Assembly (NCBI RefSeq): GCF_006704265.1
Contig: NZ_VIKA01000004.1
Coordinates: 1-64,000 of the forward strand
Direction of reading: 5' to 3'
DNA: 64,000 nt
From: Elioraea sp. Yellowstone
Lineage (GTDB): Bacteria > Pseudomonadota > Alphaproteobacteria > Acetobacterales > Acetobacteraceae
The position numbers were made by a program, and so were the translations under genes. A model generated the notes under the pieces. It saw nothing but the letters and a program-made list of their open reading frames with translations. It did no database searches and had not been told where the DNA came from. Below are positions 8,713 through 18,933 of the stretch, piece after piece; position 1 is the stretch's first letter; every line of letters begins with the position of its first letter.

Positions 8713-9626
8713 TGGCGCCGGCCGATCTCTGGATCCCGATCACGGTCGGCGCCGCGCTGCTCCAGACCTGGCGCACCGCCCTGCAGCAGAAGCTGCGCGG
8801 CGCGCTGTCGGCCGACGGTGCGGCCTTCGTGCGCTTCCTCTACGGCGCGCCCTCGGCCGCGGTGCTGCTCGCGCTCTGGTGCGTCGCGACGTCGCGCCTG
8901 CCGCCCCCGCCGCACGCCTGGTTCCTCGCCCTCTGCGCCACCGGCGGCGTGTTCCAGATCCTCGGCACCTCGCTCCTGATCCGCGCCTTCGGCTACCGCA
9001 ACTTCGCCGTCGGCACCGCCTACTCCAAGACCGAGGCCGTGCAGGGCGCGGTCGCGGCCTGGATCATCCTGGGCGAGGCACTGACGCCGATCGCCTGGGT
9101 CGGGATCGCGGTCGGCGCGGGCGGTGTGCTGACACTGTCGCTGCCGAAGGGCGGCACCACGGTGGGGGCCTTCCTGCGCTCGTCGATCCAGCCGGCCGCG
9201 GCGTGCGGGCTCGGTGCGGGCGGCGCCTTCGCCCTCTCCGCGGTGCTGTTCAAGATGGCCAACTTCACGCTCGCCGGGCCGGACGCGATCCTGCGCGCGC
9301 TCGCCACCCTTCTCGCCACCAACATCCTCCAGACGCTGATCATGGCCGCGTGGCTCGCCCGCCGCGAGCCGGAGCAGCTCCGCCTCGCCGTCTCCACCTG
9401 GCGGGGTTCGGGGCTCGTCGGCGTGCTCTCGGCCTGCGGCTCGGCCTGCTGGTTCTCGGCCTTCGCGCTCGCCCCGGTCGCGCTCGTGCGCGCCCTCGGC
9501 CAGGTCGAGATGGTGTTCACCCTCGCCTTCAGCCGACTCTACCTGCGCGAGGTGGTCCGCCGCGAGGACGTGATCGGGCTCGCGCTGGTGGTGCTCGGCG
9601 TGGTGCTGATCCTGGTCGGGCGATGA
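8712..9626 (+). CDS. EamA/DMT-family permease
   Basis: This encodes 304 residues, beginning at a TGATG overlap with the amidohydrolase gene. About ten hydrophobic helices are visible as two repeats. The end of the first repeat shows the family pattern GTAYSKTEAVQGAVAAWIILGEALT, echoed in the second by LGQVEMVFTLAFSRLYLREVV. Such 10-TM proteins usually export metabolites or amino acids across the inner membrane. It is the last gene of the six-gene run from 2652. It faces the minus-strand CoA gene across a 61-bp gap with no clear terminator. The substrate is unknown. Export of an overflow or toxic by-product of the pathway is a reasonable guess only. Confidence 0.85.
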   Translation: MAPADLWIPITVGAALLQTWRTALQQKLRGALSADGAAFVRFLYGAPSAAVLLALWCVATSRLPPPPHAWFLALCATGGVFQILGTSLLIRAFGYRNFAVGTAYSKTEAVQGAVAAWIILGEALTPIAWVGIAVGAGGVLTLSLPKGGTTVGAFLRSSIQPAAACGLGAGGAFALSAVLFKMANFTLAGPDAILRALATLLATNILQTLIMAAWLARREPEQLRLAVSTWRGSGLVGVLSACGSACWFSAFALAPVALVRALGQVEMVFTLAFSRLYLREVVRREDVIGLALVVLGVVLILVGR

Positions 9627-9687
9627 GCGCGCGCGGGCGCTCCTGCACATGCCCGACGGGCCGCCTCGCTCCCCCCGAAGCCCGCCC

Positions 9688-10710
9688 CTAGGCCCCCTCG
9701 AACAGCGCCAGCACCGCCTCGCGCGAGACCTCCTCGACGCGCGCGGGCTGCCATCTCGGATCGCGCGTCTTGTCCACCACCTGCGCGCGCACGCCCTCGG
9801 CGAAATCCGGGTGGCGGATCACGCCGCGCGTCAGCCTGAGCTCCATCGCCAGGCATTCGGGCAGCGTCATGGTCGCGCCGCGCTTCAAGAGCTCCGCCGT
9901 CACGCAGAGGCTGGTCGGCGACATCCGCCTGAGCGTCTCGAGCGTGCGCCTGGACCACTCCGTTCCCTCGGCCTCGAGCGCGCGGAGGATCGCCATCACG
10001 TCGTCGGCGGCGAAGCAGCGGTCGATCGCGGCGCGGTCGCGCGCGAGCAGGCTCTCGGGCGGGGCGTGCGCATGCGCGGCGAGCGCGGCGACACCGTCGC
10101 GCGCGAGCGCCGCCTTCAGCGCCTCGAGCGACGCCCGCGGCACGTGGTGCGTTGCAAGCCCTGCATAGATGGCGTCGCCGGGCGATACCCGCGCGCCGGT
10201 GAGCGCGAGATAGAGCCCGAGCCTGCCCGGCAGGCGCGGCAGGAAATAGGACGCACCGATGTCCGGGAAGAGCGCGATCGCCGTCTCGGGCATCGCCATC
10301 ACCGCGTGTTCGGTGACCACGCGGTGACTGCCGTGGACCGAGAGCCCGAGACCGCCGCCCATCGACAGCCCGTCGATCAGCGCCACGTAGGGCTTGGGGT
10401 ATTCGGCGATCATGCGGTTGACGCGGTACTCGGCGGCGAAGAACGCCTCCGAGGCGGCGGCATCGCCGCGCAGCACGTTGTCGCGGATCAGCCGGACATT
10501 GCCGCCGGCGCAGAACGCGCGCCCGCCCGCGCCCTCGATCGTCACCAGCCGCACGGCCGGATCGTCGCGCCACGCGGTCAGCGCCGAAGCCAGCGCGGCG
10601 ATCATCTCCGGGTCGAGCACGTTGAGCACGCGCGGGCGGTTGAGCACGATCCGCCCCACGCCGTGCGCGACCTCGGTCAGCACGCTGGGCTCGGTGGCGG
10701 CGTCGGTCAT
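9688..10710 (-). CDS. Enoyl-CoA hydratase/isomerase family protein, 3-hydroxyisobutyryl-CoA hydrolase type
   Basis: This encodes 340 residues. The ATG complementary to 10708-10710 was chosen because AGGAG sits 6 bases before it; an upstream in-frame ATG at 10827 has no such site and only adds low-complexity residues. The crotonase fold is clear: GRAFCAGGNVRLI (oxyanion hole), then IDGLSMGGGLGLSVHGSHRVV, AMPETAIALFPDIGASYFL and the long C-terminal domain with DFAEGVRAQVVDK. The length and the MPE-x5-FPD pattern match 3-hydroxyisobutyryl-CoA hydrolase of valine breakdown better than short 260-residue hydratases. No other valine-pathway gene lies beside it. It is cytoplasmic and apparently monocistronic. 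Confidence 0.85.
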   Translation of the reverse strand: MTDAATEPSVLTEVAHGVGRIVLNRPRVLNVLDPEMIAALASALTAWRDDPAVRLVTIEGAGGRAFCAGGNVRLIRDNVLRGDAAASEAFFAAEYRVNRMIAEYPKPYVALIDGLSMGGGLGLSVHGSHRVVTEHAVMAMPETAIALFPDIGASYFLPRLPGRLGLYLALTGARVSPGDAIYAGLATHHVPRASLEALKAALARDGVAALAAHAHAPPESLLARDRAAIDRCFAADDVMAILRALEAEGTEWSRRTLETLRRMSPTSLCVTAELLKRGATMTLPECLAMELRLTRGVIRHPDFAEGVRAQVVDKTRDPRWQPARVEEVSREAVLALFEGA

Positions 10711-10891
10711 GGGCGGCTCCTGCGATCGATCGGCCGATCGCCTACCAGCCGCACCTGCGGCGGGCAACCGCGGCCCGGCGGCAGGCTGGTCCCCGGGCGT
10801 CGGTTGCGGGTCGGATCCGCCCCGCATCGGGGTTCCCTCCCCGGCTGGGCGATGCCCAGATCGGGCGCATGACGGCGCGGGCGGCTCGGCC

Positions 10892-10936
10892 CACTAGATG
10901 TGGTGTGCCGGCCACAGCGTTCCCCAATATGCAGAT
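10892..10936 (+). promoter_or_regulatory. Tandem NrdR-box-like pair upstream of the class II ribonucleotide reductase gene
   Basis: CACTAGATGTGGTG at 10892-10905 matches 11 of 14 positions of the core CACTATATATAGTG. A weaker CCCAATATGCAGAT sits at 10923-10936, exactly 31 bp further on, the three-helical-turn spacing typical of paired NrdR sites. The gene starts at 11011. The rest of 10711-11010, which separates it from the divergent CoA gene, shows no convincing coding frame. The second box is poor, so the pair rests partly on its spacing. Confidence 0.45.
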
Positions 10937-11010
10937 GATCCTATGGCACAGTCCCGTCTCCCCTTGGTAGCCTTCCGACTCCGCCTGTCCCTTCCCGAGA
11001 GATCCTGCCC

Positions 11011-13488
11011 ATGACCGTGATGCCGGTGCCGCCTGTCTCGTCGAGCCAGCCCCTGCTGCCCTGGGGCGAGACGCCGGCCCGCACCTACGCCCCGGGCATG
11101 GGCCAGGCGGTGGCCGACCGGACGATCAACCGGCGCATCGTCCGCCGCCTGCCGGCGCCCGAGCGCGTGCCCTTCGAGGTGCCGCGCGACGACTCCACCT
11201 CGCTCGAGAGCCAGCTCGCCGCCTGGGCGCGCCGCCAGGGCTGGGCCTATGAGGGGCGGTTCTTCGTCGAGCATGGCGACGACCGGCGCGTCTCCGGCTG
11301 GATCGAGGCGGTCGGGCGGATCGAGACCGAGTCCTGGGCCGACGTGGCGGAGCGGGTGGCGCTCGGCAACGCGCTGCTCGAGCCCCGCCCGGAGTGGCGC
11401 GAGGCGGAGCGGGCGACGCTGCGCCATCACCTGCGCCAGGCTTCGCTGCTGATGAGCGGGCGGCATCTGCAGCACGGCGACGCCTCGCAGCCGACCCGCA
11501 ACATGGAGGTCTTCACCAACTGCTCGACCGCGGCGACGAGCTTCCTCTGCTACCTGCTGCTGCTGAACGGCTCGGGCGTCGGCCGTGCCTACGACGACGC
11601 GATGATGGCGGTCGACTGGGCGAACGACATGCCGATCGTCGTCCCCGTGATCGACTGGAGCCATCCCGACGTGCAGGCCGGTCACATCACCGGGTTCCTG
11701 ACGCGCCGCGACGCCGAGCACCTCTACGCCTCGCACGGGCGGATCGTCGTGCACGAGGTCGCCGACAGCCGCGAGGGCTGGGCCAAGGCGGTGGAGGTGG
11801 TCGAGCGCCTCGCCTTCGAGCGCCGGCGCGACGACGTGGTGCTGCTCGACTTCACCGGGGTACGCCCGAAGGGCGCGCCGATCATGGGCATGCAGGGCCG
11901 CCCCGCCTCGGGACCCGGGCCGTTCATGCACGCCCTCTCCCGGGTGGCGATGGTGCGCGGGTCGGGCATGGAGCCCTGGCGCGCCGCGCTGTTCGTCGAC
12001 CACTACCTCGCCGAGTGCGTGCTGGTGGGGGGAGCCCGCCGGTCGGCCCGGATGAGCACGAAGACGTGGCGGGACCGCTCCGTGCTCGGCTTCATCTCGG
12101 TCAAGCGCGGCGGGTTCCTCTGGTCGTCGAACAACTCGATCACCGTCGATGCCGCGTTCTGGGCGCATGTGCACCGGGCCGAGCCCGACCCGGCCTGGGA
12201 CGCGGCGACGCGCGAGGAGTGGGCGCACGCCCATGCGGTGTTCGAGGCGGCGGTGAAGGCCGCCTACGACGACCAGACCGGCGAGCCGGGCTTCATCAAC
12301 CAGGACAAGCTGGTCGCCAACGACGAGGGGCTCGACGCCTACGAATCGGGCGCGCTGTTCGTGGGCAGCGACAAGTACCAGCCGGACGCCGAGACGCATC
12401 CGCTGCTGCGCGACCTCGTCCGGCGCGCGCGCGCCTCGCGCTACACCCAGATCACCAATCCCTGCGGCGAGATCAGCCTGTTCATGCTGGGCGGCTACTG
12501 CGTGATCGCCGATGTCGTGCCCTACCACGCCGCGGACGACGACGACGCCGAGGCCGCGTTCCGTGCCGCCGCGCGCGCGCTGATCCGCGTCAACCTGATG
12601 GACTGCCTCTACCGGCCGGAGACGCGGCGCACCAACCGCATCGGCGTCGGCATCACCGGGCTGCACGAATGGGCGCTGAAGCGCTTCGGCCTCGGCTTCC
12701 GCGACATGATCGACGAGCGGCGCGCGAGGCCGTTCTGGATGATGCTGTCGCGCTTCAAGCGCGCGGTGCGCGACGAGGCGGTGCGCTACTCGGCCGCGCT
12801 CGGGCTCACCGCGCCGCACACCGACACCACGATCAAGCCCGCCGGCACGACCAGCAAGCTGTTCGGCCTGACCGAGGGGGCGCACCTGCCCTCGATGCGC
12901 GAATACCTGCGCTGGGTGCAGTTCCGCAACGACGACCCGATGGTGCGCGAATACGCCGCCAAGGGCTATCCGGTGAGGAAGCTCACCACCTATCGCGGCA
13001 CCACCGTGGTCGGCTTCCCGACCAAGCCCGAGATCGTGCGGCTCGCCGACGAGCTCGGCCTCGCGGACGCGCTCGTCACCGCCGGCGAGGCGACGCCCGA
13101 GGAGCAGTACCGCTACCTCCAGCTCCTCGAGAAGTACTGGATCCGCGGCGTCGACGAGCAGGGCGAGCCGCTCGTCCCCGATACCGGCAACCAGGTCTCC
13201 TACACCCTCAAATACGACCCGAAGGTTGTGAGCTTCGAGGCGTTCCGCCGCGCCGTCCTCGACCTCCAGCCGACGGTGCGCGCCTGCGCGGTGATGCCGC
13301 AGGCCGACACCACCGCCTACGAGTACCAGCCCGAGGAGCCGGTGACGAAGGCGGAATACGAACTCATCGCCGCGGCGATCGCCGGCGCGCAGGCGAAGGA
13401 GGAGGTCGGGCGCGAGCACGTGGACTGCGCCGCGGGCGTCTGCCCGATCGATTTCGGCACCAACGAGGCGAGCCAGAAGGCGGCCTGA
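11011..13488 (+). CDS. nrdJ: Adenosylcobalamin-dependent (class II) ribonucleoside-triphosphate reductase
   Basis: This encodes 825 residues and makes deoxynucleotides using a B12-generated thiyl radical, needing neither oxygen nor a second subunit. All five expected cysteines are visible: C171 (TNCST), C485 in NPCGEIS (radical site), C497 (GGYCV), and a C-terminal redox pair C806/C811 spaced C-x4-C as in Lactobacillus RTPR. Other landmarks are DSREGWAKA, VRPKGAPIMG, MDCLYRPETRRTNRIGVGITG and IKPAGTTSKLFGLTEG. It is about 90 residues longer than the 739-residue Lactobacillus enzyme, mostly at the N-terminus. A second in-frame ATG at 11020 is also possible. It probably supplies dNTPs when oxygen is low, complementing the class I enzyme at 58193-60037. 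Confidence 0.92.
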   Translation: MTVMPVPPVSSSQPLLPWGETPARTYAPGMGQAVADRTINRRIVRRLPAPERVPFEVPRDDSTSLESQLAAWARRQGWAYEGRFFVEHGDDRRVSGWIEAVGRIETESWADVAERVALGNALLEPRPEWREAERATLRHHLRQASLLMSGRHLQHGDASQPTRNMEVFTNCSTAATSFLCYLLLLNGSGVGRAYDDAMMAVDWANDMPIVVPVIDWSHPDVQAGHITGFLTRRDAEHLYASHGRIVVHEVADSREGWAKAVEVVERLAFERRRDDVVLLDFTGVRPKGAPIMGMQGRPASGPGPFMHALSRVAMVRGSGMEPWRAALFVDHYLAECVLVGGARRSARMSTKTWRDRSVLGFISVKRGGFLWSSNNSITVDAAFWAHVHRAEPDPAWDAATREEWAHAHAVFEAAVKAAYDDQTGEPGFINQDKLVANDEGLDAYESGALFVGSDKYQPDAETHPLLRDLVRRARASRYTQITNPCGEISLFMLGGYCVIADVVPYHAADDDDAEAAFRAAARALIRVNLMDCLYRPETRRTNRIGVGITGLHEWALKRFGLGFRDMIDERRARPFWMMLSRFKRAVRDEAVRYSAALGLTAPHTDTTIKPAGTTSKLFGLTEGAHLPSMREYLRWVQFRNDDPMVREYAAKGYPVRKLTTYRGTTVVGFPTKPEIVRLADELGLADALVTAGEATPEEQYRYLQLLEKYWIRGVDEQGEPLVPDTGNQVSYTLKYDPKVVSFEAFRRAVLDLQPTVRACAVMPQADTTAYEYQPEEPVTKAEYELIAAAIAGAQAKEEVGREHVDCAAGVCPIDFGTNEASQKAA

Positions 13489-13534
13489 GGCCGCGCGGGA
13501 CTGGCAGCGCCGCCGCGCCCGGGACCAGGACCGT

Positions 13535-13566
13535 CATGCCGGCGAGCGGTGGGGCTCGCCAGCATG
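13535..13566. terminator. Hairpin between convergent genes (possible bidirectional terminator)
   Basis: CATGCCGGCGAGC at 13535-13547 can pair with GCTCGCCAGCATG at 13554-13566 around a 6-base loop, with a single C-A mismatch. It lies between the stop of the class II reductase gene and the stop of the minus-strand cyclic-di-GMP gene. There is no T-run on either side, so termination would be weak or Rho-assisted; the hairpin could also protect 3' ends. Confidence 0.5.
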
Positions 13567-13576
13567 CGTGCCTCCG

Positions 13577-16405
13577 CTACGCGGCAGCCGCGTTCGCCGG
13601 AATGCGCCGCTGCGCGAGCGTGCTCAGAAGCGCCGGCACGCGCTCGGCCGCGCAGGGCCGGCTGAACAGGTAGCCCTGCGCCTCGGTGCAGCCCTCCGTG
13701 CGCAGGATCTCGAGGACCGCCCCCGTCTCGACGCCCTCGGCCGTGGTGCGCATGCCGAGCGACCGCCCGAGCGCCGCGATCGCGCGCACGATCGCCCGGC
13801 TGTCCGGCTTGGAGTCGAGATCGCGGATGAAGGACTGGTCGATCTTGATCTTGTCGAAGGGGAAGCTGCGCAGGTAGCCGAGCGAGGAGTAGCCGGTGCC
13901 GAAATCGTCCATCGCGATGCGCACGCCGAGGCCGCGCAGCCGGTGCAGCAGCGCCCCGGTCGCAGCCTCGTCCTCGAGCAGCAGCGACTCGGTGATCTCG
14001 ATCTCCAGCCGGCTCGCCGGCAGGCCGGAATCGGCAAGCGCGGTCGCCACCGTCGCGACCAGATTCGGATCACGGAACTGGACCGCCGAGACGTTCACCG
14101 CCACGCGGATGCCGTCCGGCCAGGCGGCCGCATCCGCACAGGCGCGGCGCAGCATCCAGGCGCCGATCGGCACGATCAGGCCGAGCTCCTCCGCGACGGG
14201 GATGAACTCCACCGGCGAGACCATGCCGCGCGCGGGATGGCGCCAGCGCAGGAGCGCCTCGAAGCCGACCACGCGCCCGGAGGCGAGCTCGACGATCGGC
14301 TGATAGGCCGCCTGGAACTCCTCCCGCTCCAGCGCCTGCTTCAGGTCGGCCTCCAGCGCGCGGCGCCGCTGCGCGGCCGCATCCATCTCCGGCTCGAAGA
14401 AGCGGAACGCGCCGCGCCGCTCGCGCCGGCAGAGCTCGAGGGCGAGCTGCGCGTGGCTCAGGAGCGCATCGTGGGTCGCCCCGTCGCGGGGCGCCAGCGC
14501 GATGCCGACGGAGGCGCCGAGCTCGACCGTCTGCCCCTCCACCACGAACGGCTTCGCAAACGCGGCGATCACGCGGCGGGCCAGGGCGGCGGCATCCTCG
14601 CCCCGTTCCAGCCCGGTCTGCACCACCGCGAACTCGTCGCCGCCGAGGCGGGCGACGCTGTCGGTCTCGCGCACGCAGGCCCTCAGCCGCTCCGCCACCT
14701 GGCGCAGCACCTGGTCGCCGGCCGGATGGCCCAGCGACTCGTTGACGGCGCGGAACCCGTCGAGGTCGAGGGCGAGCAGCGCACAGTGCCCGCCGCGCGC
14801 GCACTGCGCCAGCGCGTGATCGACCCGTTCGCGCAGCAGCAGGCGGTTGGCCAGGCCGGTCAGCCCGTCATGGCGGGCGAGATAGGTGATCTGCGCCTCG
14901 GCGCGCCGCCGTTCCGTGATGTCCTCGTAGGTGACCACCCAGTGTCCGCCCGGGATCGGCTCGTGCGAGATCGCGATCACGCGCCCGTCGGCGAGGTCCT
15001 GGAAGCTGGTGCCCGGCTCGCCGCGGGCGACGAAGCCGAGCCGCTCGCGGACCAGCGTCTCGGTCACGGCGGGGCTGTGGTTGCCGGCGGCGATGCTCTG
15101 CATCAGGAGGTCGCGGAAGGTGATGCCCGGACGCACCACCTCGGGGTCGAGCCGGTAGATCTCGTAGAAGCGCCGGTTGGCGACCAGCAGCCGGTGCTCG
15201 GAGTCGTAGAGGCAGAGCCCCTGCGACATGTTGTTCAGCGCCGCGTCGAAGCGGAGATTGGCCTCCTCGAGCGCGGCCTGCTGACGCTTCAGGGCGGTGA
15301 TGTCGGAGAGCACGAGCACGAACCCGCCGTCGTGCACCGGGCTGCGCGCCACGCGCAGCCAGCGCCCGTCCGCGGTCCTGAGTTCCGCCTCCTCGGCGGC
15401 GAGGTCGAGCCCGGCGGCGCGCGCCAGCGCCTCGGCGGGCGTTCCCGGGGCGAGCAGCGCCGCCGCCGCGGGGAGGAACGCGGCGACCTGCCGGTTGGCG
15501 ATGACGATCCGTCCGTCGCCGTCGACCAGCATCACGCCCTCGCGCGACCCCTCGATCGCGTCCACCAGCCGCCCCTGTGCGGAACGCCGCGCCGCGACCT
15601 CGCGCTCCATCATCGCCCGGATGTTGTCGCGCATCGTCGCCATGGCCCGCAGCAGGGCGCCGAGCTCGTCGCCTCCGGCCGCGGGGATCGGCGTGTCCAG
15701 CCGCCCGGCGGCGATCCCGCGCGCGGCGGCCGAGGCGGCGGCGACCGGACCGAGGATCCGCCGCCCGAGGAGCCAGGCGACCAGCGCGCCCAGAATGAGG
15801 CCGATCGCGGTCGCCGCCGCTCCGGCCTCGCGGATGACGCCGACCTGGGCGCGTGCCGCGCGCTCGGCGCGGAACGCATCGCCGGCGATATGGTTCACGA
15901 CCACGTCCAGCGCCTCGCGCATCTCCGCCGAGAGCGCGGCGATGGGCGCGCCGTCATCCGCCTGTTCGGCCGCCCTGCGCCAGCGCGCGAACAGCGCGAG
16001 CGCCGCCTCGAGTGCGGCGCGCGTCTCCGCGGACTGGGCCCGCTCGCGCACGATCGCGAGGTCCCCCTCGACCTGCTCGGCGAGGGCGGCGAAGCGTCCC
16101 CCAGGCGCGGCGGAGGAGGCTCCCGGCGCGCGGCCGTCACGCGCCAGCATGGCTTCGAGGGCGACGAAGTCGGCCTGGGCCGCGCGCGCGTAGCTGGTGG
16201 CGATGACGGCGTTGTCATAGGCGCGCGCCGCGATGTCGTAGGTGAGCGAGACGTTGCGCACGCCCACATAGCCGATCGCGCCGGCAATCAGGCCGAGCGC
16301 CAGGAAGCCGACCAGGATCGGGGCGCGCAGCCCGACCGGCCTGCGCCCGGACCGGAGGCGCTGCCCCGGCCCCGACGGAGACGGCGAGGGGCTTCCGCGC
16401 GGCAT
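13577..16405 (-). CDS. Membrane-bound PAS-GGDEF-EAL cyclic-di-GMP signalling protein
   Basis: This encodes 942 residues. The order is: TM helix (about 27-49), periplasmic helical sensor, second TM (about 195-215), HAMP, two PAS domains (MLVDGDGRIVIANRQ; LCLYDSEHRLLVANRRF), GGDEF, EAL. The cyclase site is intact (LGGDEFAVV) and preceded by RETD five residues upstream, an inhibitory I-site. The phosphodiesterase site also looks intact: FEALLRW, VNVSAVQF, EIEITES, DDFGTGYSS, KIKID and AEGVE. So it may both make and break cyclic-di-GMP, with direction set by the sensor; this cannot be read from sequence. It lies alone on the minus strand. The 289 bp upstream of it, up to 16694, holds the divergent promoter region and no convincing gene. 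Confidence 0.92.
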   Translation of the reverse strand: MPRGSPSPSPSGPGQRLRSGRRPVGLRAPILVGFLALGLIAGAIGYVGVRNVSLTYDIAARAYDNAVIATSYARAAQADFVALEAMLARDGRAPGASSAAPGGRFAALAEQVEGDLAIVRERAQSAETRAALEAALALFARWRRAAEQADDGAPIAALSAEMREALDVVVNHIAGDAFRAERAARAQVGVIREAGAAATAIGLILGALVAWLLGRRILGPVAAASAAARGIAAGRLDTPIPAAGGDELGALLRAMATMRDNIRAMMEREVAARRSAQGRLVDAIEGSREGVMLVDGDGRIVIANRQVAAFLPAAAALLAPGTPAEALARAAGLDLAAEEAELRTADGRWLRVARSPVHDGGFVLVLSDITALKRQQAALEEANLRFDAALNNMSQGLCLYDSEHRLLVANRRFYEIYRLDPEVVRPGITFRDLLMQSIAAGNHSPAVTETLVRERLGFVARGEPGTSFQDLADGRVIAISHEPIPGGHWVVTYEDITERRRAEAQITYLARHDGLTGLANRLLLRERVDHALAQCARGGHCALLALDLDGFRAVNESLGHPAGDQVLRQVAERLRACVRETDSVARLGGDEFAVVQTGLERGEDAAALARRVIAAFAKPFVVEGQTVELGASVGIALAPRDGATHDALLSHAQLALELCRRERRGAFRFFEPEMDAAAQRRRALEADLKQALEREEFQAAYQPIVELASGRVVGFEALLRWRHPARGMVSPVEFIPVAEELGLIVPIGAWMLRRACADAAAWPDGIRVAVNVSAVQFRDPNLVATVATALADSGLPASRLEIEITESLLLEDEAATGALLHRLRGLGVRIAMDDFGTGYSSLGYLRSFPFDKIKIDQSFIRDLDSKPDSRAIVRAIAALGRSLGMRTTAEGVETGAVLEILRTEGCTEAQGYLFSRPCAAERVPALLSTLAQRRIPANAAAA

Positions 16406-16694
16406 GGGCCCGGATCATCGGCGCTGCGCCTTAACGTCGCCATAACGCTGCGCCGCGACGGAGCGATTACGCTTGTTTCATGCGTCTGCCGCAGGCTCGG
16501 CCGCGAGATCGGGTGGAGACATGCGCATGATCGACCCGCATCCGATTCGATGACGTGACAGCCGCCAGGCGAGGAGGACATTCCGCTCCGTTTACCGAAC
16601 AGACTGCCCGCCATCCTCGCGCGGATGCGGCTCGAGGTGACGGTGCGCTGACCGGCTTGCCCGCCGGCCGCGGCGCTGGCAGCGTGCCGCGCCG

Positions 16695-17810
<1,116 letters not shown>

Positions 17811-17873
17811 GCACGCCCGGTCTCCGCCGCTAGACTCGCCGGCCGGTTCCGATCGTCTGGGGAGAGAGCCACC

Positions 17874-18914
17874 ATGAAACCGCTGATCCTGGCCGCTGCC
17901 CTGGCCGCGGCCGCGCTCGCCGCGCCCGCGGCCGCAGCCCGCGACCTGACCGTCGTCTCCTGGGGCGGGGCGTACCAGGACGCCCAGCGCGCGGTCTATT
18001 TCCAGCCCTTCATGCAGGCCAGGGGCATCCGCCTGCTCGAGGAGACCTGGGACGGCGGGGTCGGCGTGCTGCGCGCCAAGATCCAGTCGGGCGCGAACAA
18101 CTGGGACGTCGTGCAGGTCGAGAGCGAGGAGCTGCTGGTCGGCTGCGAGGAGGGGCTGTTCGAGCGGATCGACTGGGCGCGGATCGGCGGGCGCGCCGCC
18201 TATCGCGAGGATGCGGCGCATGAGTGCGGCGTCGGCGCGATCTACTACTCCTTCATCCTCGCCTATGACCGCGCCCGCATCACCGGCGAGGGCCCGAGAT
18301 CCTGGGCCGATTTCTGGGACGTGCAGCGCTTTCCCGGCAAGCGGGGCCTGCGGCGCGGGCCGAAGACCAACCTCGAGATCGCGCTGATGGCCGACGGCGT
18401 GCCGGCCGCCCAGGTCTATCCGATGCTGCGCACCGAGGCGGGCGTGGAGCGTGCCTTCCGCAAGCTCGACGCGCTGCGTCCGCATCTCGTCTGGTGGACC
18501 GCCGGCTCGCAGCCGCCGCAGCTGCTCGCCTCCGGCGAGGTGGCGCTGACGAGCGCCTACAACGGCCGCATCTCGGCGGCGAACAGGAACGACGGGCGGA
18601 ACTTCGCGATCGTCTGGACCAACAACCTCTACACGATCGACTCCTGGGTGATCATGAAGGGCTCGCCCAACCTCGCCCAGGCCTACGCGTTCCTCGCCTT
18701 CGTCGGCCAGCCGCAGGCGCAGGCGCAGCTGCCCCCGCGCATCCCCTACGGCGTGCCCGCGATCGGCGCCGATGCGCTGATCCCGGCGGCCGTGAAGGCC
18801 GAACTGCCGACCACCGAGGCGAACATCGCGACCGCCCTGCACATCGACGATGCGTTCTGGCTCGAGAACATCGACCGGCTGACCCAGCGCTTCAACGCCT
18901 GGGCGGCGCGCTGA
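17874..18914 (+). CDS. Periplasmic polyamine-type ABC substrate-binding protein (PotD/PotF-like)
   Basis: This encodes 346 residues, with a GGGGAGAG ribosome-binding site before the ATG. An Ala-rich Sec signal peptide ends near AAA-RDLTV. The mature start (LTVVSWGGAYQDAQRAVYF) and the later YYSFILAYD, WADFWDVQRFPGKRGLRRG and VALTSAYNGRI segments are typical of SBP family 1 members annotated for spermidine/putrescine. It would deliver ligand to the two permeases encoded next. Polyamine-site acidic residues cannot be verified without a structure, and close relatives bind other cations or amino acids. It lies 19 bp before the first permease gene. Confidence 0.88.
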   Translation: MKPLILAAALAAAALAAPAAAARDLTVVSWGGAYQDAQRAVYFQPFMQARGIRLLEETWDGGVGVLRAKIQSGANNWDVVQVESEELLVGCEEGLFERIDWARIGGRAAYREDAAHECGVGAIYYSFILAYDRARITGEGPRSWADFWDVQRFPGKRGLRRGPKTNLEIALMADGVPAAQVYPMLRTEAGVERAFRKLDALRPHLVWWTAGSQPPQLLASGEVALTSAYNGRISAANRNDGRNFAIVWTNNLYTIDSWVIMKGSPNLAQAYAFLAFVGQPQAQAQLPPRIPYGVPAIGADALIPAAVKAELPTTEANIATALHIDDAFWLENIDRLTQRFNAWAAR

Positions 18915-18933
18915 GGGGCCGGCACGGCGGCTG

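Noticed and set aside
10711-11010. A cobalamin riboswitch before the B12-dependent reductase gene
   Set aside because: No B12-box or matching stem arrangement was found; only the NrdR-like pair stands out, and a B12-repressed switch would make little sense for an enzyme that needs B12.
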